The translations under genes and the position numbers were made by a program. Below are positions 55,108 through 64,000 of a stretch of 64,000 bases of DNA, piece by piece. Positions within the stretch are counted from its first letter, which is position 1. Every line of letters begins with the position of its first letter. Origin of the DNA: Sporothrix humicola (taxonomy: Eukaryota > Ascomycota > Sordariomycetes > Ophiostomatales > Ophiostomataceae); contig WNYE01000016.1 in assembly GCA_021396245.1 (NCBI GenBank), positions 124,001 to 188,000 on the forward strand. Direction: 5' to 3'. Under the pieces are notes generated by a model. That model made no database searches and had not been told where the DNA came from. It saw only the letters and a list, made by a program, of their open reading frames with translations.

Positions 55108-58100
55108 ATGGAAAGTCCGACGGCCGCCAAACGACGTCGCTTGACAATCCAACAAAACCATCATCCCGATGTCGACGCTCCTATTTCCTCACCGCTGTCT
55201 AGCTCCGGTTCAGTGTCGAAGTCGAGCACACCGCCGCCCAAGGAAATCACGCCGTTCTCTGGCGTTGATGGATATCTCCGTGATGCCCGGGATATCGACA
55301 GCTTGCAACCTGTCGATGCTGCCCACAAAATTGTCTGCTATGGAATGGTATGGACCCTTTTCCTGTCAATTTTACTTTTCAACTCTTGCTTCCAGTCTCG
55401 TAGAAGATGTTAACAGTAGCTAGCTCGACAAGCTGCCCATCACCCCCGCGAATAAGGACAGCGGGATCTTTGCCGATACATCACACTTCCCCATCCTCCT
55501 ACGAGACAACGGTTCGGTAGAGCGGCGCTCTGATAGAGAATGCATCGGGAAGCTGCACAAGGCCACAGCCGATGCCTTTTTTACCCTCATCAAGGAAGAG
55601 ACAATCCACATTGAGCTGACGGCAGCCGCAACATTGGCCCAGGGCTTTGGAATAAACAAGAAACAACAAAGTGTCCGCGCCTTTGCACGGATCTATGGCC
55701 CAGATGCCTCCGATGAACTTTTCGAAGACGTTGCAAAGTTTCTGGACCACTACAAATTCTATCTCCAGGATCCCTTTGGCTGCACACACAATGTGCCTTA
55801 CGTTAACCCCCACGGCCTGGCACATCAATTTGAGCAGCCGGCCATGACTTTCGACCTCCAGCAGTCCTGGCAGTTCAACACTGCCGTCTCAGAGTCCTCT
55901 GAGCTTTTGAAGGCACTCGAAAGTGGCGACACTGACAGCATGCCCGAAGGTTCACAGCCAGCTGCGATAAAGACCGAACTTTGCCGTCACCAGAAGCAAG
56001 CATTGAAATTCTTCTTGCACAGGGAAACACACAACCCAGAAAATCATATCTGGCAGCCCAAAATTGCTTCAGATGGATCGAAAGTGTTAGTCAACGGTTC
56101 ACCACACCCGCCCAGCTTTGCTTTCTTTTTCGTCGTTGACCTAACATTCCACTTTCGTACAGGTATGTCAATGCCGTCACTGGACGCGAGCATGCGGAAG
56201 ATACCCAACTCTCGACATGGAAAGGTGGAATACTTGCAGACGAGATGGGTCTTGGCAAAACACTACAGATGATCTCACTTGTTGCTGCAGGAAAGGAACT
56301 TCAAGTGCAAGCTCGTCAACACATTGCAACGAATGCCGATCATTTTTCCTGGGTGTTGTCAATGAAATACGCAACTCTCGTTGTAGTCCCTCCAAATGGT
56401 AAGTATGAGCAGTCACAGTCCTGGCATATTTTGACCTAATGGCTGGCTGACACAAATTTTTATCCAGTGTTGTCTGTCTGGGAGTATCAACTTAAGAGGT
56501 CCGTTCCCTCTATTGTCTTTTTTCTTTATTTGTTCAATAATGTTGTACATGCTTTCAGGTACATAAGGTTAACCGTCTATGATTAGCCATGTTCACACTG
56601 GTCATCTCACATGGGCCAAGCACCATGGCCAAAACAAATTCTTGGCCAAATCAAACAAAGCCGCCGCCTGTCCCGACATTATTCTCACCACATATCAGAC
56701 AGTCGAGTCTGAGTTTAGAAAATACAAGAAAAAATCGAGGACAGGACGGTCGCTGTTTGACGTACAGTGGGCTAGAATAATACTAGATGAGGGTCAGTCC
56801 TTCTCTACCCTATGAGGCGTGTATTCAAACTAACACCATCAATATCCAGCCCACGTTATCCGCAACCTGAACGCAACATCGACGGCCGTTGCTGCACTCG
56901 AAGCCACATGTCGGTGGGCCGTGACCGGTACGCCGATCCAGAATGGTCTATCAGATCTCGCTGGGCTTCTGCGATGCCTCCATTTCCAGCCTTACGACAG
57001 CCCAAAGGCCTTTGATACGGACATTGTGGACTTTTTCCGCGGAAAGAACAGCAAAAGCGGCAATGATAACATCGAAGAGGGCGTAAGACGACTCAAAGCA
57101 CTGAGCCAGCACATCCTCCTTCGCCGACCCAAAAAGGTCGTCGAGCTTCCCAGCCGTACAGATATCGTCCGAAAAGTACAATTTAACCAGGAAGAGCTGG
57201 AGGCGTATCGGCAAATCGAGATGGAAGCCTCTGGTATTTCCTGGTCCTGGTGTGCCCAAGAACATCGGGAAATTCCGGTGCGCAGAAACAAGCTCGAGCT
57301 CATCACGAAGCTACGAATGTTTTGCAATGTTGGCCTGGCTATCAACGTCAATGCGGTGACAAGTTCCACTCTCACGATCACAAACAATGCTAGCAATCGG
57401 TTACCATCACCAGCAGACACGGATGTGGAGTCTGAGTCTGCAGACGCCACAGCAGTCTCAGATATGGTGCTAGGAGGAGCCGTTTGCGCAGGCTGCGAGC
57501 AGGTGACAGGCGCTTTTGACAAACAGGATGCTTCTGGAAAATTCGAGGCCGATATAGCACGGGTGTATTACTCCCGGTGCAATCTCGTTTACTGTCATGC
57601 CTGTGTCGTCCTTCACAGTGGCAATGCAAGCACAAAGTGCACATGCACTGCTGGTTCTGGATCATGGCCATGCACGGTAAAGGCCATGTCCTCTGAATTG
57701 GATCTTGTACGAAAGGGCATTGAGGAGCCTTTCACAGAGGACCAACTGGACAAGGGGATATTCGCAAGCAAGGTCTGTGCCCTGGTGGAGGGGATCTCAT
57801 CCAGCTTGCCAGAAAAAAGGTACGTCTTCATCTATTCAGGAAAAGCAAACGTGTAGGCAAAAAAAAGAAAGAAAGAAAGAAAAAAAAGAAAAAACAGAAA
57901 AAAAAAAGAAAGAAAAAAAATCGGGCGTCACTAACAATTTCCTAATTTCCCCCATTAGTGTTGTCTTGTCCTTCTGGATCACAAGCTTGCGTGTTGTTGA
58001 ACGTGCACTCGCCACAGCAAACATTCGGTTTGTTCGAATTGACAGCTCTGTCGAGCCCAAGGACAGGCAGTCGATCCTTGATCAGTTCCGCGCCGATGAC

Positions 58101-58444
58101 AGCATCAAAGTCCTTCTGATTACCATGGCCATCGGCGGTGTTGGACTAGACCTAACCGCCGCATCTCGATTGCATCTTCTCGAACCGCAGTGGAATCCTG
58201 CAGTGGAAGATCAGGCCCTGGCCCGCATCCACCGAATGGGACAAACGAAACCGGTCGTCATCACTCGATACATCACGGCCAATTCCATTGAAGAGGTATG
58301 CACTATTTCTTGTTTCGTAGCTCTGCTCAATTACTAATTTTGATGCCGCTCTAGTCTGTTGCAAATGTCAAGACGAAGAAGCGCAAATTGGCGGATTTTC
58401 TGCTCCGGGAGCGCAAAGATACAGGCCCAGAAAGGTCGATATGA
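55108..58444 (+). CDS. SNF2-family helicase with RING-like insert (HLTF/Rad5/Rad16-like), eight exons
   Basis: Exons: 55108-55347, 55424-56085, 56163-56398, 56468-56498, 56587-56792, 56850-57819, 57959-58295, 58355-58444. Frames join to 923 residues. The N-terminus has a basic KRRR patch. A fungal-type N-terminal region precedes the ATPase. DEMGLGKT is at 327-334 and WAVTGTPIQNG follows DEAH at 457-460, which is assembled across an intron. KLRMFCNVGL leads to a Cys-rich insert starting C671/C674, with YCHACVV and KCTC, like a degenerate RING. The second lobe has HRMGQT at 873-878. RING-bearing SNF2 proteins act in DNA-damage tolerance or ubiquitin-linked remodelling. Exon 4 is only 31 nt, and intron 6 is 139 nt with a long purine tract. 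Confidence 0.85.
57858..57920 (+). repeat. Purine microsatellite (A/GAAA)n inside a SNF2 intron
   Basis: A run of A with GAAA units lies within intron 6 of the SNF2 gene, upstream of the branch site CTAAC and acceptor TAG. Confidence 0.75.
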
Positions 58445-59030
58445 TCAATGCCAAAAAGACGACAGCTCATTGTTGCCAAACTCGACAGGTTGGATGAGTA
58501 CGTTGTGGAATGTTTTCATATAAAAATACTACGCTTCATAATCAAGCTTATGTTACCGTTTATTTTCTTTTTATTTCCCCCCTTATTGTATCAAGTGAAT
58601 TTTAAAAAAAAAAAAAAAGGCCAAAGAGAGAGAGAGAGAGAAAGAAAAGAAAACTCCGTAGAATAGAATAGAATAGATTAGATTAGATTAATAGGAACAA
58701 TATCAGAACATGAAACCATCTCGAAAGTCATATTTCGTAATAAACAAACTAGGATGACGTTCAATTTAGTTATTGTAAGGCTCTAGCTCCTTCCGTATCG
58801 GTAAGTTGCCAACTTTTAAACAACAGGGAAACAGCGAGATGCCAACGACCCAGCTGGTGTGGTCCTTCCAGATCCAGAAACGATCACGTGGCAGGACAAC
58901 AGGAAAGGAAGGATCAAATCAAGACAGTGCAAAGATTGTAAATTCAGGGGTAGATTTTGAGGACGAGTCTGTATTTTGTGCTTTTGTAACCACACCCAAT
59001 TCATCCGTCCACACGCGCCAGCGACATCGC
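58445..59030. other. Convergent 3' intergenic region with microsatellites
   Basis: Between the ends of the SNF2 and M20 genes. It contains A15 (58604-58618), (AG)n near 58625-58640, and AATAG/ATTAG pentamer repeats near 58662-58692. No gene seen. Confidence 0.65.
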
Positions 59031-60307
59031 TCACTGCCCCGGCTTGTTCTTATCGAAATCTTCCTGGACGCGCTCCGCCAAGCCTGGCACCAACAGCACC
59101 CGCAACGCCATCATGGCCATGCCGCGCGCAGCCTTCAGACAGGCTGCCTGGGCCTCGGGCGTCGACGCTGCCTGGGCAAAGTCGCGATGATGCGGCGGCA
59201 CGTGAGGCGGCGCAGGAATACCAAAGATGCCGTGGAAGCCAGGCATGGCGTACGACACGTTGCCCATGTCTGTGCCGGCCGACGACGGCGCCTCGTCCTG
59301 GTCCAAAATGTGCTCGCCAATCTTGTCCATTTCTGCGATATACACGTCGCACAGCGCCTTGTTCACCTTTAGGTCCATGTACGCCATCATCGGCTCCTCC
59401 CACTCGACCCTGCACCCCGTTGCGGTGCCGGCGGCCTCGATACAGTTTCTCACGCGCTCGTACAGCGCATCTGCGTTGGCAGCTGTCGGGCTGCGAACGG
59501 CCCAGGCCATCTTTGACGTGTCGGGGATGACATTGGGCACGACGCCGCCGTCCTCGATGACGGCGCTGACGCGCTCGTCGGGGTGGATCTGCTGGCGGAG
59601 CATGGACATGGTCGAGTACGCGGCGACGGCAGCATCCAAAGCGTTGCGACCGGCCCAGGGCTGGACGGCAGCGTGGGCGTTTTTGCCGTGGAACGAAACA
59701 CGGAAACGGCGGGTGGCCAGCGTCCGGAAACCGGCCGTGCCCTTGGAGCCGGGGACCGTGGGCATGGCGTGGGCCATGATGGCGGCAGCGGCCAATTTCG
59801 TTCCTTGCGCATTGTCTTCGTCCGCAAAGGCACCCGCATCAAGCAACTTGATCTTTCCACCACCGCCCTCTTCGGCAGGCGTGCCGACCAAACGCAGGCG
59901 GCCCGGCTTGCCGCTGTCCTTCAGGGCGCGGCTGCGGCGACAAAAGCTGTGACGGACGACGTGGCAATCAAGTTATGACCGCAGGCGTGGCCAATGCCTG
60001 GGAGCGCATCGTACTCGGCGCAAAACGCCACGAGGTTGCCGCCCTTGCCCACGTCAGCAACAAAGGCCGTGTCCAGGCCGTGGGCATGTCGTGTGACCTT
60101 GATGTCAAGACCGTCTTGTTTCTCCAGTAACTCGGTCAAAGTCTTGTGGGCAAAGACTTCCTCATAGCCAAGCTCCGGGTGACTGTGAATGTCCTTGTTG
60201 AGGGTTGTGATGTCTTTGTCGAGATCGCGGACAGTGGCAGCAATTACGTCGCGTGCCTTGTCAAGGGCCGGTTCGACAGACGAGATGGGCGATGTTATCT
60301 GCGTCAT
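59031..60307 (-). pseudogene. M20-family amidohydrolase/peptidase with a one-base frameshift
   Basis: Metal-dependent amidohydrolase of the M20 group (N-acyl-amino-acid or amino-acid-conjugate hydrolases such as PM20D2-like). The frame from ATG 60307 carries HPELGYEE, EYDALP (98-103) and HACGHN (107-112) and stops at 59921-59923 after 128 residues. The continuation (LKDSGKPGRL, GTPAEEGGGGK, FHGKNAHAA, SAGTDMGNVSY, down to the stop at 59031) lies in another frame. One added base in the GC-rich stretch 59921-59940 would give about 425 residues, the normal family length. No intron signals fit there. It may be a real lesion, a strain variant or an assembly error at the G-run. The motifs on both sides are intact, so any decay is recent. 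It is divergent from the permease at 61014. Confidence 0.8.
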
Positions 60308-60566
60308 GGTTGTATGGTGATGAAAGGAAGCAACGAAAGAGTTGTCTGAGATAAGGAATGGTCGTTTGATGCTCAGAAAGAATTGAATCAAATGATCGTT
60401 TTCCAATCTGCCAGCAAGGGAGATGAGGAAACCATATTTGCCACTTGAGCCCAAGTTGTTATCTAGCTTAAGCTACCGCATAGGAGACGGCACGGCGTTC
60501 GTTCATCCCGACCAGATGAATCGAACCGACCGACTAGTATTTTGGCAACCTTTTGCAGCACCGAGC

Positions 60567-60579
60567 TTCCGTATCGGAA
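60567..60579. promoter_or_regulatory. Inverted repeat TTCCG-N3-CGGAA
   Basis: A perfect 13-bp palindrome with a 3-base centre; half-sites are CCG and CGG in everted orientation. It lies 260 bases from the M20 start and 435 bases from the permease start. Candidate Zn2Cys6 dimer site. Confidence 0.4.
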
Positions 60580-60738
60580 ATACTTGCTACAGAAAGTAAG
60601 TCAACACTGTGGAGAAGCACGTTCAAATACGTGGAAAAGCGAATGCAGGCGTGGACAAGGTTGGGCAAAGGTCCAAAAGCGTGTAAGTGACCCCACAACA
60701 TCCCCGCGAACAGCAGTATTAGCATGCCGCTAAGCTAA

Positions 60739-60787
60739 CGAGCGGCAATCCAGATAGCCGCTAGCCGACTATCAGTGCAGCCGCTCG
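60739..60787. promoter_or_regulatory. Inverted repeats CGAGCGGC ... GCCGCTCG with an inner GCCGCT copy
   Basis: CGAGCGGC at 60739-60746 is matched by its perfect reverse complement at 60780-60787. An inner GCCGCT at 60757-60762 pairs with the same left arm, giving CGG-N12-CCG. This could be a binding-site array or a foldback structure. Confidence 0.35.
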
Positions 60788-61013
60788 AACGATAAGACTG
60801 ACAAGACTGACTCGAAAGACAAGACGATGCTTGTCATGCAAAAAGATATCCTGATTCAGTGTTATCTCCATCTTGGCCGATACCGTGAGGCCTCGACGAG
60901 ATCATACTTATAAGGAGCGCGAAAGCACATGTCACGGCGGTATTGTTTGGCTGGGGTTTTTCCTCTTCGTCTTCTCTATTTCCCCTTCAACACCACACAT
61001 TACCACATACATT

Positions 61014-62621
61014 ATGACTAGCGAAACAAAACACAACGTGGACGCTGCCCAGACGGCCGACGTCGACACCGGCAAGGGCCCCACCGTGTCAGCCGATACC
61101 ATCAACGAGACGGTGCTCCACAATGCCGAGAAGGAATTCGAGGACGCCACGGCGGTGCCTCAGCCGACGGCAGAAGAAAACAAGCGGTTGCTGAGACGCA
61201 TCGACCTGTACCTGGTGCCGGTGATGCTGTTCTCGTACATGTTCCAGACGCTCGACAAGTCGGCCCTCAGCTACTCGAGCATCATGGGCCTGCAGACCGA
61301 CCTTCACCTGACGGGCACCACCTACTCGTGGGCCAGCAGCATCTACTACCTGGGCTACCTCGTCTTCTCCTACCCGGCGTCCTACATGATCGTGCGGCTG
61401 CCCGTCGGCAAGCTCATCGGCGGCTCATGCACGGCTTGGGGCATTGTGCTGCTGTGCACGGCGGGCACCACGAGCGCGGCCGGTCTGCTGGTGGCGCGCT
61501 TCTTTTTGGGCGTTACGGAAGCTGCCATTGGTCCCAGCTTGGCTGTCCTCGTGTCGATGTGGTACACCCGCAGCGAGCAGCCTCTACGGCACGGCGTCTG
61601 GTTCATGGGCAACGTGATTGCCCTGTTCTTTGCATCTTTGCTGGCCTACGGCATCAGTTTTATCAAGAGCCCTGTGGTGGCGCCGTGGCAGGTGCTGTTT
61701 ATCCTCTTTGGTGGTGTCACGCTCCTCTGGGGCCTGTGGCTTATCTACCTGCTGCCCGACCACCCGGCCACAGCCCGCTTCTTGACGCCGGAACAGCGCC
61801 AGCACGCCGTCGTGCGTGTGGCGGCCAACATGACGGGCATCAAGGACGAGCACTTTAAAATGTACCAGTTCTTTGAGGGCCTGCGGGACCCCAAGCTGTG
61901 GCTGCTGTTCTGGATCATGGTGGCAGCGTCTCTGGCCAACGGCCTGGCTAGTGTGAGTCAAGTCACCCCCTTTCTTATGCTGAATCATGCCTACTAACGC
62001 CCCCAGTTCCAAAGCATCATCATCAAGGGCTTCGGCTTCTCGACCGTCAACACGTACCTTGTGCAAATGATCTCGACGTCCTTCCAAGCTTTGTTCGTCC
62101 TCATCGCCACCGTCGGCTCGTCGTACCTGCCCAACACCCGCACCTACTTCATGTTCTTCAACTATACTGTGGGAGTCATTGGCGCCGCCCTGGTCTGGCG
62201 CCTCGACCCCGAACGGCTGTGGGCCCGCTTCTTCGGCTACTACCTGTGCATCGCCTTCTCCGCCAACTTCCCCCTCATTTTTGCCATGGGCACCGCCAAC
62301 GTGGCCGGCTTCACCAAAAAGACGACCACCAACGCCGCCCTCTTTGTCGGCTACTGCGCCGCCAATGTGGCCTCCCCGCAGCTCTTCTTGGCCAAGGAGC
62401 AACCATACTACCCGAGCGGCTTCAAGGCATGTCTTGCCTGCTTGGCCGTGGCGGCTGCACTTTGTGCTGTGTTGCGCGTCTACCTGATCTGGGAGAACCG
62501 CCGGCGGGACAAAGTGTATGGACCGGTCGACGCCAACATCAACCAGGATGAAGTGGATGTGGCCCTGGGCCTGTCGGACCAGACCGACTTTGAGATCAAG
62601 CAGTTTCGGTATGTCTACTAG
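61014..62621 (+). CDS. MFS anion:cation symporter, Dal5-like, two exons
   Basis: Exons 61014-61952 and 62007-62621. The 54-nt intron has donor GTGAGT, branch CTAAC and acceptor CAG; the joined protein is 517 residues. A polar tail of about 65 residues precedes RRIDLYLVPVMLFSYMFQTL, the ACS-family entry to helix 1. YPASYMIVRLPVGKL, FFLGVTEAAIGPSL and SMWYTRSEQPLR follow. The second bundle has GTANVAGFTKKTTTNAALF and FVGYCAANVASPQLF. The layout matches the permease at 30985 but sequence divergence is large, and that one has no intron. The ATG at 61014 is the start just before the family-typical tail. It probably imports an amide, small peptide or organic anion; pairing with an M20 hydrolase suggests an acyl-amino acid or similar conjugate (inference). 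Confidence 0.9.
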
Positions 62622-63305
62622 GGGGAGGGGGGACTGTAAAGGGTCAGTCGGTCCTTGATGTTGAGTACCTTTGTAAATATTGTGGGAAAGCAGAATGGGA
62701 AGGAGACTGCGAGACATTAGAATGGATGGCCATAAATTTCTACATCAGTGATAAGTCACGAATCATGAAAGAACAATAACACCGACAGCCGCTGCAGCAA
62801 GTTGGAGACGCGTGCCTTGTCTTTACTGTCCTGCCCCGTCTTCCCCATACAAGTACTCAAGGCTCTGGGGTCTGGACTAAATCTCCGCATATCTTGTTTT
62901 AAAAAGTATGGGGTCGAAGGATTAAGGATTCAAAAGGTTTCCACTTCCCCGCGTCAATCATGTAATGCCAATTCGTGGCGATCTTCAAGTCCTTGATAAT
63001 GCCTTGTATTTCGTTTGTCGGGTTTCCGGTTTATTATGGGAAATGAGAAAAAAGGGAAGCCATCAGCGAGGGCTGTCGGCTCCGTGGTTTGATACAGACA
63101 ATTTTTTGTGGGGCTCGTGTGGCGCCTTCCCGTGCTAGCGCCTTCCCCGGCAGATGTGTTCGGGAGGCAGGTGGGAAAATAGGAGATAAGGTGCATGGCC
63201 TTGGAGATTGCCAATTGATGATTGACGACTGTGATTTTCGCCTGTTATTGTCGACAGCCGACAGCCGACAACGACGTAGCCGCCAATTTTAATTTTGCGC
63301 CCAGC
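62622..63305. other. Intergenic: permease 3' region and promoter of the Zn2Cys6 gene
   Basis: 684 bases with no supported coding frame or notable repeat. Confidence 0.6.
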
Positions 63306-64000
63306 ATGTCGACACCATCTACGATCACGAGTGCCTCGCCGGCCAACACCGACAGCCCCGCGGGCTGCGCCGACGGGTCAGTGGGAGGTGTCGTCCGCAA
63401 CCGCAGCTCCCCCCGCTCGCGCAACGGCTGCTGGACGTGCCGCAGCAAAGCGGCCAAGAAACGCTGCGACGAGGCCAAGCCGGTGTGCGGGCGATGCGCG
63501 CGGGTGGGGCTGGCGTGTGACTACTCGGTGCGGCCAAAGGCGAAGCCACGGCCGCGGCGGGTGCTGTCAGCGGCATCAGCCAGCGTACCGGTAGCTACGC
63601 CGTCGTCGTCAATGTCCATGTCGACGCCCACCCCATACGCACTGGCGACTTTGTCGCATTCTCTATCACCTCTCCTGCTGTCGCCAGCGTCCCCCTCGTT
63701 GACACGCACCGCCATCCCCCTCGACGCACCCCACCACGAAGCCCTGCGCTACTTTCGGACCACCTTTGCCGCCTACCACCACACAAAGCACCCGGCGTAC
63801 GGCTGCATCAGCATCATGTTTGAGCTTGCGCGGGACAGCGCGATGGTGATGCACATGGCGCTGGCGCTGGGGTTCCACGAGATGGATGCGAGGCGGCAGA
63901 GAAGGATAGAAGGAGGGGGGAGGCTCGATATCACGGCAGTCGGCGGCAGCAATAGCAGCCTCACATCGACTGACAGCCGGCCGACACAGCACTACGCCGC
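63306..64000 (+). CDS. Zn2Cys6 transcription factor, 5' part (runs off the window)
   Basis: Open from the ATG at 63306 to the last base without a stop, so at least 231 residues are visible. A Ser/Pro-rich start precedes the binuclear cluster: Cys at 42, 45, 54, 61, 64 and 71, within NGCWTCRSK and CGRCARVGLACDY. The spacing is C-x2-C-x8-C-x6-C-x2-C-x6-C; the usual gap between the second and third Cys is six. A basic KPRPRR linker follows, then a Ser-rich part. HEALRYFRTTFAAYHH and CISIMFELARDS look like the start of the fungal regulatory domain found in sterol-uptake- and arginine-type regulators. It is probably nuclear and may regulate the neighbouring permease and amidohydrolase. Confidence 0.85.
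   Translation, partial: MSTPSTITSASPANTDSPAGCADGSVGGVVRNRSSPRSRNGCWTCRSKAAKKRCDEAKPVCGRCARVGLACDYSVRPKAKPRPRRVLSAASASVPVATPSSSMSMSTPTPYALATLSHSLSPLLLSPASPSLTRTAIPLDAPHHEALRYFRTTFAAYHHTKHPAYGCISIMFELARDSAMVMHMALALGFHEMDARRQRRIEGGGRLDITAVGGSNSSLTSTDSRPTQHYA

Larger units (their letters stand above)
60308..61013. promoter_or_regulatory. Divergent promoter region between M20 gene and permease gene
   Basis: 706 bases serving both genes. It holds two inverted repeats built on CGG/CCG triplets (listed separately), which is what Zn2Cys6 regulators bind; one such regulator gene starts at 63306. No coding frame is supported. Confidence 0.5.

Noticed and set aside
61584..62717. 377-codon frame antisense to the second Dal5-like permease
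   Set aside because: Spans the intron and the 3' flank of the real gene, and its sequence is a GC3 shadow.
1..64000. CRISPR arrays, bacterial operons, or integrated viral or transposon genes
   Set aside because: No regular direct repeats with spacers, no ribosome-binding-site-led operons, and no transposase, reverse transcriptase, integrase or capsid motifs. Spliceosomal introns show a fungal nuclear genome.

Overview
This is a eukaryotic nuclear window from a filamentous ascomycete (Pezizomycotina; a Sordariomycete is my best guess, lower confidence). The evidence is the gene content: SWR1, DHA2 and Dal5-type MFS permeases, a siderophore-iron transporter, a yapsin, a tetraspanin, a NACHT-WD40 STAND protein and a Zn2Cys6 regulator. 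The introns are short (about 50-140 nt) with GT..AG ends and CTAAC-like branch points. Coding regions are GC-rich with strong third-position GC, while intergenic DNA is AT- and pyrimidine-tract-rich. I found no tRNA, rRNA, CRISPR array or intact transposon.

Layout. 1-4466 holds the 3' part of SWR1. After a 6.5 kb gap comes a 1235-residue secreted Ser-rich protein (10937-14644) with a Gly-rich linker and a repetitive beta-solenoid-like C-terminus. A second gap of 7.5 kb precedes a two-exon DHA2 efflux transporter (22125-24136). From 24.9 to 30.4 kb there is a plus-strand series of four TATA-box units: two tiny Pro-rich peptide genes (one apparently frameshifted), a 598-residue protein with GLFG-like motifs and an acidic tail, and a 55-residue protein made of four CxxC motifs of DnaJ type. 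A Dal5-like permease (30985-32565, minus) follows. Next come a convergent pair of surface genes, a 178-residue GPI-type repeat protein and a yapsin-like aspartic protease. After these lie a Cys-rich hypothetical protein, a small membrane protein, a three-exon tetraspanin, and a two-exon siderophore transporter with a perfect SreA-type ATCAGATAA site upstream.

The right part holds a ten-exon STAND/NLR gene (49580-54298, minus). It is divergent from an eight-exon SNF2/RING-type helicase (55108-58444, plus). Then follow an M20 amidohydrolase split by a one-base frameshift (minus), a divergent Dal5-like permease (plus), and the 5' end of a Zn2Cys6 regulator running off the window. These last three look like a small catabolic cluster.

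Themes: surface and secretion (Ser-rich stalk protein, GPI repeat protein, yapsin, tetraspanin), transport (DHA2, two Dal5-like, one SIT), and chromatin or non-self recognition (SWR1, SNF2/RING, NLR). Exon structures were read by hand from splice signals and reading-frame continuity. Family names come from recognised motifs, not from database searches.
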